This document shows, one piece after another, positions 1 through 6,169 of a DNA stretch of 7,110 nt. Numbering within the stretch: position 1 is the stretch's first letter; each line of letters opens with the position of its first letter. The stretch lies in assembly GCA_003453085.1 (NCBI GenBank), contig DMMK01000024.1:1-7110 (forward strand), in the 5' to 3' direction. The position numbers and the translations under genes are program-made. Under the pieces are notes generated by a model. The model searched no databases and was not told the origin of the DNA. It was given only the letters and a program-made list of their open reading frames with translations. The DNA comes from Verrucomicrobiales bacterium (GTDB taxonomy: Bacteria > Verrucomicrobiota > Verrucomicrobiia > Verrucomicrobiales > Verrucomicrobiaceae).

Positions 1-283
1 CTGCCAATTCAGTCCTGAAAGCTGATGGCATAGAGGTTATTTTCAACCAAAAGCCTCAATCCTGAAGGGTTGACCTGAGGGGTTTCCTCGGAAATGCCTC
101 AGCCAGGAACCAGGGCCCTTGAGCATCTTCGGTCTGTTGTCCAAACCCGTTTCTTCATCGGGCCGCTGAATTTGAAGACGCCGTTTGAAAAATAGGCAAC
201 TTCTGAAACCTCACACTAGGGTTGAATGCGGAAAAAATGTAGTCTAGGGCACAAATCCCGTATTTCCATCGTCCCTGCCCCCC
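1..283. other. Upstream non-coding leader region, no convincing gene
   Basis: This stretch is visibly richer in A+T than the genes that follow and shows no long coding frame. One + strand frame is open from the left edge through base 62 and ends at TGA 63-65; its 20 codons would read as a protein tail (VLKADGIEVIFNQKPQS at the end). That could be the 3' end of a gene entering from the left, but 20 open codons are easily reached by chance. Two hairpins follow at once (56-73 and 75-102). An in-frame TAG at 245-247 bounds the large gene downstream, so nothing upstream of it can belong to that gene. I found no good -35/-10 pair and no sigma-54 (GG-N10-GC) element with matching flanks. Confidence 0.6.
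56..102 (+). other. Tandem hairpins upstream of the giant gene (possible terminator of a preceding gene or leader structure)
   Basis: Two stem-loops lie almost back to back. The first pairs 56-62 with 67-73 (seven pairs, one G-T wobble) around the tetraloop TGAA. The second pairs CTGAGG at 75-80 with CCTCAG at 97-102, continues after one mismatch with a wobble and TTTC/GAAA (83-86 with 91-94), and closes on a CTCG tetraloop. No T-run follows on either strand, so it does not look like a classical intrinsic terminator. The position just after a possible stop at 63-65 would fit a 3'-end stabiliser of an upstream gene; a leader element for the gene at 284 is the alternative. Confidence 0.35.
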
Positions 284-349
284 ATGATGCTGCGTCGCTA
301 TTTTGCTACTTTTCTGATTCTTATCGGACTTCCCATTCCCGGTTTCGGG
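284..349 (+). other. Sec signal peptide of the giant protein
   Basis: The first 22 residues have a positive N-region (two Arg at 4-5), a hydrophobic core (FATFLILIGL) and a helix-breaking PIPG before GFG, a plausible signal peptidase I site. The mature protein would begin INLYWGG. No lipobox cysteine is present. The feature means Sec export to the periplasm, a prerequisite for processing of the C-terminal sorting tail. Confidence 0.8.
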
Positions 350-3300
350 ATCAATTTATACTGGGGCGGCGATGTGGACACATCCTTCCAGACCTTGGGA
401 AACTGGTGGACCAATCTCGGCCACAGCACCGCAGCCACGGCCATCCCCGGCAGCGCAGATGTGGCAATCTTCAATGCGAATACACCTGTGCCCAACCAGA
501 TCGCCACACTGGGGGCGGCGACTTCCCTGCAAGGGCTCCTCTTCAATGGCAACTCAGGCACCGCCATCACGCTGGGCACCCTCAATGATCATGTGCTGAC
601 CCTCGGCACTGGCGGACTGAGCGTGGAGGCAGGAGCCGGCGCTCATGTGATCAATTCCGGCCTCACCATCAACAGCAACCAGACCTGGAGCAACCTGAGC
701 AGCGCTGTCTTCACCGTCGCAGGCAATGTCACCCTGGGGGCGACTGCCAGCCAGACGCTGAACATCACCGGCACCGGAGGTTTTGCCGTCACCGGACCGA
801 TCACCTCCACGGCCAATCGCACGCTGAACATCAGCAACACAGGCAGCGTTTCCTTCGGCGCCATCAGCACCACCGGCGCGCTCACCTTCACCACAGCCGC
901 TGGCCTCAGCCCTGAAATTTCCGGCGTTGTTTCCGGTGCCGGCAGCATTGTCAAAGACGGCCCCGGCTCATTGATCCTCTCCGGCGCCAACAGCTTCACC
1001 GGCACTCTGCGCATTCTAAATGGCGAGGCCATCATCAAGGAAACGAATACCGCCAACAGCCAGGTCATTTTCGGCCAGGCCAGCGGTGCGGCAGGCTCCA
1101 ATGGCTTCGGCACCCTGACGCTCGACAATCAGACGGAGGCCGTGAACTACCGAGTCTCCACCCTTTACGTCCACGCCACCAGCGACGGCGGGGTGATCAC
1201 CTCCACAGGCGGGGGCTTTGACGCCACACTTTCCCTCAATGCCAACCGTTCCTTCATCGTCAACGAAACGGCTTCCGAAGTGGATCTCCTGGTCACCGTG
1301 GGCATTGCCAATGGCGACGCCACGGCACGCTCGCTCACCAAGCAGTCCATCGGCACCATGGTCATGCAGGGAGTTAATACCTACACCGGCAGCACCTTCA
1401 TTGATCGCGGGGAACTCATCCTCGATTACAGCCTGAACAATGGTGACAACAAGCTGAGCAACAGCGCCGCGACCACCCTGCGCGGTGGCCTTCTTGAACT
1501 GCGCGGCAACAGCGGCGCGGCCACCGCAGAGACCACCAGCGCACTCGCCATCACCAATGGCAGCAGCGTGCTCTCCCTGGTCAGCAATGGCGGCCAGGAC
1601 CTCACCTTCACCCTCACGGGCGGCCTCACCCGCAGCATCATCACAGGTGCGGTGGACATCCGCAGCAATGACCCGGCGAAAGCCCGGCTGGTGGTCGGCG
1701 GCGGCGCTGCCAACAATGCGGCTGGTTTCCTCGGCGGATGGGCCACCTACAACGGTTCGCGCTGGGCCACCCGCAACGGTTCAAACGAAATCGTCGCCCT
1801 GGCCGGAACGATTCAAAACGACAAGAGCCTGTGGACCGCGACGGACAACATCATTCTGAACGGTGCCTCCACCGGCACCCTGGTCACACCCTCCGTCGCC
1901 TCGCTCATCCTCGATTCCACCGCAGGCGGAGCCCTCATGATCGACAACCACGCCCGAGCACTGACGCTGACCTCCGGCGCGCTCATGGTGAGTGAAAATG
2001 TGACAGCCAGCACCGAGATCGGCGGCGGGCAGATCCTAACGCAAAACAGCGTCAACAACGCCACCAACGAACTCATCCTCACCAACCATTCCGGCAGCAC
2101 CCTGAATGTCTCGGCCAACCTGGGCGGCAACAACACCTACCTTACCTCCACCCAGCATGTCACGCTCGCCGGCAGCGGCGTCATCGAGCTTTCAGGCAGC
2201 AACAGCTACTCCGGCAATCTCTACATTCAGGGCAATGTGAAAGTCTCCGGTGGCAACGCCATCAGCGACTACCGCAACACCGTCCTCGCCACCGGCGGCA
2301 ACATGACCTCCAGCGGTGCATTGCTGGACGTCAATGGTGGCAAAGAGGGCGTGGGAAACCTTTCCGGTGGCGGCAATGCCGACAACACCTACCTGACCGT
2401 GGGCCCTGGCGAAGTACGGCTGGGAACCAATGGCCAGATCACCCTGAACCAGACTGCGGACTCGACCTTTTACGGGGTCTTCACGGGCAGCGGCGACATC
2501 TTGAAGCGCGGAGACCGCACCCTCACCCTCGCCACAAATCCGCATGCCTTCACCGGTGCCCTGACAGTGCAGGGCGGCACGGTTTCAGTCACGGGCGGTG
2601 GTGATGGCTTCATCTCGCTGAGCCAGCTCCGCCTGCGCGGCGGCAGCTTTGTTTCAGTGCAAAATCAGTCTGCTGCCACGAACAAGCTGAACAACAACGC
2701 GGCAGTGATCCTGGAAGGCACCAGCGGCAATGGCCTGCAGGTCTCCAGCACCGTCAATGGCACACGCGGTGAAACCGCAGGCACTCTCAGCCTCGCGGGC
2801 GGCGCCAACACGATCACGCTCGACAACACCGTGGTCCCCTCCGTCACCAACAACGCCGCGCTCGCCACACTCACCTTTGGCGCGGGCAACCCATCCTTCT
2901 CCCGCAGCAACGGTTCCACACTTTTAGTTAGGGGCGTCAACCTGGCCGGTACCGCCAGCGCCAGCGCCGTGGCCACTCGCCTGCTCTTCACCAATACCAC
3001 CGCCATCACAGGCGCACTCGTCGGCACCACCACCTCCGCCCTGCAAACCTCCAGCGTCACCAACCTGAAAATCCTGCCCTATGGCCTGGGAGAAAACAGC
3101 AGCACCGGTGTCGGCAATTCCTTCCTCACTTATGCCACCGGCCTCGGCCTGCGACCGCTGGCGGATACTGAGTACGCCACCGACTTCGCAGCCGCCGGTA
3201 CCGATGCCAATGTCAGCCTGGGCACCAGTGCCACAGGCCTCACTGGCAAGACGCTGAACGCGCTCCGCCTCCTCAACAGCAGCGGCACCACACCCCTAGC

Positions 3301-5971
3301 CCTCACTGGCACGGGCAATCTGCTACTGACCAGCGGGGCCCTGCTTTTCAGCGCAGGCACCACGGACAATGACGCGACTCTGGACGGCTTCGCCCAGATC
3401 CAGGCGGGCACCAGTGCAGGCACGGCGGATGAGCTCGTGGTCTTTGTCACCTCCTCCCATGCCGCAGCCTCTGGAGCCACGCTGACGCTCAATGCAGGGA
3501 TCGCTGACAATGGCGGTGCCACCAGCCTGACCAAGTCCGGCACAGGCACCTTGGTACTCGGCGGCAGCAACAGCTATACCGGCACCACCACGATCAATGA
3601 CGGCGTGCTGGTCTTTGGCCAAACCATGGGCACCCTCGGCAGCGGCAGCCTGCGGATGGCGGGCGGCACCTTGCGCTGGGCCGCTGGCAACACCACCGAC
3701 ATCACCGCAGGCGGCCGCGTGGTGGAAATGCTCGGGGCCTCCGTCTACCTCACGCCCGGCAGCGCGGGCATCACCAGCGTCGGGGGAAATGTCCTCACCG
3801 CAGGCAGCGTCCTGGATGTCGGCAGCAATGACGTGACCCTCGCTGGGGCCATTGGCAACGGCGGCGCAGGCGGTCTGACGAAAGTCGGCACCGGCACCCT
3901 CACCCTTTCCAGCGCCCCCACTTACACCGGCACCACCCTCGTGAAGGAAGGCGCACTGAATTTCCAAACCATCGCCCCCAATACGATGGAGGCCCTTTAC
4001 CTCGCCGGAACCGGCGTGGGCACCACCGTCAGCTCCATCGTTCAAAGCGGGCTCAATGTGCAGCAGCTCGTCGTCGGCGGGGCCTATGGCAATCCTGGGG
4101 CCAATACCACCGGCGTCACCGGCACCCTCACCGTCAATGGCGGCGTCGTAAACATCGGCAGCGGCGAAGGCGATGACTTCATCCTCATCGGCTACCGCGA
4201 TACCACAGCCGGCGTCGCCACCAGCATCACCACCGGCACGGTGGACCTGCGCAACGCCAGCGCCGTGAACATCAATGTCAGCAGCCTGGAGCTCGGCACC
4301 TTCTACGGCCAGATTCCCACGCCAAACTCCATGCTCACCCGTGGCACCCTGCAGCTTTCCAACACCCTCAACAACGTCACCGCAGGCAAGATCATCCTCG
4401 GCAACAGCCCGGCCTCCGTGGTCAATTCCGGCACCCCCTCCACCATCAGCCTCGGCACCGGCACCACCACCCTCAATACGGATACCTTCATCATCGGCGG
4501 CGCCCGTTCCTCCGGCACCGTCACCATCGGCAGCGGCGGCTCCGTGACCCTTCGCGGTCAGCAGGGCGGCAGTACCGGGGCCAATCTTTTCATCGGCGAC
4601 AATGACGCCGTCGGCACCGGTACCAACAATCTCTCCTCCCTGGACCTCACGGGAGCTGCGGGCGTGGATCTGAAAATCAATCTCCTCATCCTCGGCCGCA
4701 TCGGCGGGGCCAATACCACCACAGGCTGGGCGCGTGGCTCCCTGACCTACGGCACCGGTCTCGTCGAGGCCACCACCATCCGCATGGCCGATACCAACTA
4801 CTCCAGCGGCACCGATAACATGAACTCCAGCACCTGGGGCACCATCACCCAGTCCGCCAGCGCCATCTTCCGTTTCATGGATCTCAGCCAGGGCAAAGGC
4901 ACCGCCACCTGGAACTGGCAGGGCGGCACCCTTCAAAACCTCGCCGGGGCAAACCAGACCAACCAAAACGTCACCATCACCCTCAATGGCAGCGGCACCG
5001 CCACCAATCCCGCCCTGCGCAGCTACGCCGTGGATGCGGGTCGAACCGCGACTTTCAAAGCCGACGCCGAATTGGCCGGCACCGGCTCCTTCACCAAATC
5101 CGGCGCAGGCAGCCTCGCCCTGGAAGGCACCAATACCAATACCGGCAACGTCCACATTGCCGAAGGCAGCCTCGCCTTGGTCAACAACGGCAGCATGGAT
5201 GACGCCGCCTGGTTTCACCTCGGCAGCGGCGCCAGCCTGGATGTCAGCGCACGCACCGCCTCCTCCTATACCACCGATGCAGTCATCTCCGGCACCGGCA
5301 GCCTCATCGCCACAGGCGGCAGCTTCACCATCGGCAGCAATGTCGGCCCCGGCAGCAGCCACGGCGTTCTCAAACCCGGCGGCTCCAGCTTGCTCAACAG
5401 CGCCGCCAATGCTGGGACTGTGGGCGACCAGACCGGCGTGCTGAACATCACCGGAAATCTCCTCCTAGCCGCCAGCGCCAGCCGTGTGGACCGCGCCGTG
5501 CTTCAGGCCGGCACCACCAATCGCAATGCCTCCACCTCCCTCCCCCTCTACGGCGGCGATCAGACAACCTGGGTCAACAGCATCCCCACCGATTTCGCCT
5601 CCTACCTCACCGGCGCAGGCAGCAATCACGACCTCCTCAGCATCTCCGGTGGCCTCACGCTCAATGCCACCGGCGGCATCACCATCACCTCCTTCAATGG
5701 CTACACCGGCCAGTTTGGCGATGTCTTCAACTTCCTCGACTGGAGCACCCTCATCGGCCTCACCAACAACAGCTTCAATGTCGGCGCACGTTATCAAAAC
5801 GGCACCGAAACCGGCCAGGACCTCCTGCTCTTCCCCCTCACCTCCGGCCTTCAGTGGGATACCAGCCTCTTCCTCACCCACGGCGTCATCGTCGTCGTGC
5901 CAGAGCCCTCACGCGCCGCCCTCCTCCTGCTCGCCTTCGGTGTCCTCGGCTTCCGGCGTCGGCGCTGCTGA
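284..5971 (+). CDS. Giant secreted PATR (autotransporter-associated beta-strand repeat) protein with PEP-CTERM sorting signal
   Basis: This encodes 1,895 residues predicted to form a long right-handed beta-solenoid exported to the cell surface or matrix. Residues 1-22 are a signal peptide (MMLRRY, then a hydrophobic core, likely cut after GFG). The mature start has the NLYWGG...GNWWTN pattern usual for such proteins. Seven PATR-like repeats of the form LTKSGTGTLTLSG-N-YTGTT begin near residues 219, 348, 624, 736, 1079, 1195 and 1599. A different glycine-punctuated ladder fills about 1258-1505. The tail (1872-1895) is VPEPS, a hydrophobic segment and RRRR. No catalytic motif and no C-terminal outer-membrane barrel are visible. 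The protein is rich in Gly, Thr, Ser, Asn and Ala, and its only cysteine is the last residue. The start is ATG 284 (or ATG 287): an in-frame TAG at 245-247 leaves no other ATG, GTG or TTG. There is no Shine-Dalgarno; the 20 bases before ATG are mostly pyrimidine. Family assignment is firm; the biological role (adhesion, matrix, floc) is inference. Confidence 0.93.
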   Translation: MMLRRYFATFLILIGLPIPGFGINLYWGGDVDTSFQTLGNWWTNLGHSTAATAIPGSADVAIFNANTPVPNQIATLGAATSLQGLLFNGNSGTAITLGTLNDHVLTLGTGGLSVEAGAGAHVINSGLTINSNQTWSNLSSAVFTVAGNVTLGATASQTLNITGTGGFAVTGPITSTANRTLNISNTGSVSFGAISTTGALTFTTAAGLSPEISGVVSGAGSIVKDGPGSLILSGANSFTGTLRILNGEAIIKETNTANSQVIFGQASGAAGSNGFGTLTLDNQTEAVNYRVSTLYVHATSDGGVITSTGGGFDATLSLNANRSFIVNETASEVDLLVTVGIANGDATARSLTKQSIGTMVMQGVNTYTGSTFIDRGELILDYSLNNGDNKLSNSAATTLRGGLLELRGNSGAATAETTSALAITNGSSVLSLVSNGGQDLTFTLTGGLTRSIITGAVDIRSNDPAKARLVVGGGAANNAAGFLGGWATYNGSRWATRNGSNEIVALAGTIQNDKSLWTATDNIILNGASTGTLVTPSVASLILDSTAGGALMIDNHARALTLTSGALMVSENVTASTEIGGGQILTQNSVNNATNELILTNHSGSTLNVSANLGGNNTYLTSTQHVTLAGSGVIELSGSNSYSGNLYIQGNVKVSGGNAISDYRNTVLATGGNMTSSGALLDVNGGKEGVGNLSGGGNADNTYLTVGPGEVRLGTNGQITLNQTADSTFYGVFTGSGDILKRGDRTLTLATNPHAFTGALTVQGGTVSVTGGGDGFISLSQLRLRGGSFVSVQNQSAATNKLNNNAAVILEGTSGNGLQVSSTVNGTRGETAGTLSLAGGANTITLDNTVVPSVTNNAALATLTFGAGNPSFSRSNGSTLLVRGVNLAGTASASAVATRLLFTNTTAITGALVGTTTSALQTSSVTNLKILPYGLGENSSTGVGNSFLTYATGLGLRPLADTEYATDFAAAGTDANVSLGTSATGLTGKTLNALRLLNSSGTTPLALTGTGNLLLTSGALLFSAGTTDNDATLDGFAQIQAGTSAGTADELVVFVTSSHAAASGATLTLNAGIADNGGATSLTKSGTGTLVLGGSNSYTGTTTINDGVLVFGQTMGTLGSGSLRMAGGTLRWAAGNTTDITAGGRVVEMLGASVYLTPGSAGITSVGGNVLTAGSVLDVGSNDVTLAGAIGNGGAGGLTKVGTGTLTLSSAPTYTGTTLVKEGALNFQTIAPNTMEALYLAGTGVGTTVSSIVQSGLNVQQLVVGGAYGNPGANTTGVTGTLTVNGGVVNIGSGEGDDFILIGYRDTTAGVATSITTGTVDLRNASAVNINVSSLELGTFYGQIPTPNSMLTRGTLQLSNTLNNVTAGKIILGNSPASVVNSGTPSTISLGTGTTTLNTDTFIIGGARSSGTVTIGSGGSVTLRGQQGGSTGANLFIGDNDAVGTGTNNLSSLDLTGAAGVDLKINLLILGRIGGANTTTGWARGSLTYGTGLVEATTIRMADTNYSSGTDNMNSSTWGTITQSASAIFRFMDLSQGKGTATWNWQGGTLQNLAGANQTNQNVTITLNGSGTATNPALRSYAVDAGRTATFKADAELAGTGSFTKSGAGSLALEGTNTNTGNVHIAEGSLALVNNGSMDDAAWFHLGSGASLDVSARTASSYTTDAVISGTGSLIATGGSFTIGSNVGPGSSHGVLKPGGSSLLNSAANAGTVGDQTGVLNITGNLLLAASASRVDRAVLQAGTTNRNASTSLPLYGGDQTTWVNSIPTDFASYLTGAGSNHDLLSISGGLTLNATGGITITSFNGYTGQFGDVFNFLDWSTLIGLTNNSFNVGARYQNGTETGQDLLLFPLTSGLQWDTSLFLTHGVIVVVPEPSRAALLLLAFGVLGFRRRRC
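938..5179 (+). repeat. Seven dispersed PATR repeats inside the giant gene
   Basis: Copies lie at about 938-1036, 1325-1423, 2153-2254, 2489-2593, 3518-3616, 3866-3964 and 5078-5179, each about 33 residues. The shared pattern is a small-residue lead, L-T-K, G-T-L, a beta strand, G-x-N-x-Y-T-G, then a strand ending in G-x-L. Copies five and six are closest to the family consensus (SLTKSGTGTLVLGG and GLTKVGTGTLTLSS). Copies three, four and seven are worn: copy three lacks LTK, copy four carries an inserted residue around NPHAFTG, and copy seven has NTNTG instead of N-x-Y-T-G. Spacing is irregular (about 112 to 404 residues), so these are punctuating motifs in a longer solenoid, not a tight tandem array. 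At DNA level copies three and five share the 14-mer GGCAGCAACAGCTA (2195-2208 and 3563-3576). Confidence 0.85.
4055..4798 (+). repeat. Ladder of about eight non-PATR repeats, period about 33 residues
   Basis: Between residues 1258 and 1505 a short hydrophobic strand ending in glycine recurs: QLVVG, FILIG, SLELG, KIILG, TFIIG, NLFIG, LLILG, and a degenerate TTIRMA. The closing residues fall at 1265, 1303, 1338, 1373, 1405, 1438, 1471 and 1502, so spacings are 38, 35, 35, 32, 33, 33 and 31. Between them sit strands such as GTLTV-GG-V, GTVDL, GTLQL, GTVTIGSGGSVTL and GSLTYG. The regularity indicates one solenoid coil or coil pair per unit. No LTK or N-x-Y-T-G signature occurs here, so it is a separate repeat class from the PATR copies. 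I do not recognise a named family for it. Confidence 0.65.
5897..5968 (+). other. PEP-CTERM sorting signal (C-terminal 24 residues)
   Basis: Residues 1872-1895 read VPEPSRA, a run of about fourteen hydrophobic residues (LLLLAFGVLGF core), then RRRR and a terminal Cys. This is the three-part PEP-CTERM layout: PEP motif, transmembrane segment, basic cluster. Known biology: the tail is recognised by an exosortase, which removes it as the protein passes to the outside. The strands just before it (GLQWDTSLF...GVIVV) match the segment that usually leads into PEP-CTERM tails in Verrucomicrobiota, from memory of the family. No exosortase gene lies in this window. Confidence 0.92.
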
Positions 5972-5972
5972 G

Positions 5973-6018
5973 CCGGGGCCTCAGGGCCCACCGGACGAAT
6001 TCTGTCCCGCTCTTTTTT
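5973..6018 (+). terminator. Possible intrinsic terminator after the giant gene
   Basis: Just after the TGA stop, GGGCC at 5976-5980 pairs with GGCCC at 5985-5989 around a TCAG loop; CCGG on each side can extend it. A second small stem pairs GGAC 5993-5996 with GTCC 6004-6007, and a six-T run follows at 6013-6018. The T-run is about 23 bases from the strong stem but only five from the weaker one, so the geometry is not ideal. The same T-run also takes part in the larger fold-back at 6015-6093. Confidence 0.33.
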
Positions 6019-6093
6019 GAGAACTGGCCCAAATCATGCCTCAATCGAGCAACGAAACCGTAAGTTTGTCTGTTGTAGGCACGATTCTCAAAA
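6015..6093 (+). other. Nested fold-back element in the intergenic gap (possible structured RNA or operator)
   Basis: A perfect 9-base inverted repeat, TTTTGAGAA at 6015-6023 and TTCTCAAAA at 6085-6093, encloses further nested helices: 6034-6041 with 6077-6084 (seven of eight pairs), CAAC 6050-6053 with GTTG 6072-6075, and AAAC 6055-6058 with GTTT 6064-6067. The second helix abuts the first directly on its 3' side. If transcribed it would give an elongated stem with a 10-base bulge, ending 16 bases before the Sel1 start codon. Function is unknown; I recognise no named RNA family. Confidence 0.35.
6025..6040 (+). promoter_or_regulatory. Weak sigma-54-like promoter match upstream of the Sel1 gene
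   Basis: TGGCCCAAATCATGCC has GG and GC exactly ten bases apart (6026-6027 and 6038-6039) and TGGC and TGC cores as in the sigma-54 consensus TGGCAC-N5-TTGC, but differs at several other conserved positions. Transcription would begin near 6051, about 60 bases before ATG 6110. No activator site was identified. In G+C-rich DNA such matches arise by chance, so this is only a candidate. Confidence 0.2.
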
Positions 6094-6109
6094 CGTAGTG
6101 TTTTCCAGC

Positions 6110-6169
6110 ATGAAACTTTTCATCCGTATTCTGGCCTGCTCCTGCCTCGCCTTCATGACCGTCACCGCC
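6110..6169 (+). other. Signal peptide of the Sel1-repeat protein
   Basis: Lys2 and Arg6 precede a hydrophobic stretch (ILACSCLAFMTV), followed by VTA and QQQ, a good signal peptidase I site after residue 20. The cysteines at 10 and 12 sit in the middle of the hydrophobic core, too early for a lipoprotein site. Confidence 0.8.

Noticed and set aside
26..42. TGGCATAGAGGTTATT as a sigma-54 promoter for the giant gene
   Set aside because: The -12 GC dinucleotide is missing at the required spacing.
226..588. A 120-residue + strand frame starting at ATG 226
   Set aside because: It overlaps the start of the giant gene in another register and gives an Arg/His/Ser-rich product without a domain. Kept only as a possible upstream start.
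938..5179. CRISPR array or mobile-element repeats
   Set aside because: Repeated words in this stretch encode degenerate protein motifs in one open frame at irregular spacing; no identical repeats with unique spacers and no transposase or terminal repeats were seen.
3323..5362. A 679-residue open frame on the - strand inside the giant gene
   Set aside because: Its product is low-complexity Gly/Ala/Asp-rich and mirrors the C-ending codons of the + strand gene, which rarely place TTA, CTA or TCA in that register. The + strand reading has domains, a signal peptide and a sorting tail.
5484..6020. A Pro/Ser-rich + strand frame over the end of the giant gene
   Set aside because: Composition is the frame-shifted image of C-rich codons; the PEP-CTERM reading in the other frame is far stronger.
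53..6046. GCCTCAATC shared by the leader (53-61) and the second gap (6038-6046) as a common regulatory motif
   Set aside because: A shared 9-mer between two short non-coding stretches is not rare by chance, and no other copy or symmetry supports it.
6131..6145. Possible lipoprotein site (ILAC) in the Sel1 signal peptide
   Set aside because: The Cys is residue 10, inside the hydrophobic core; too short a signal for signal peptidase II. VTA before QQQ at residue 20 fits signal peptidase I better.
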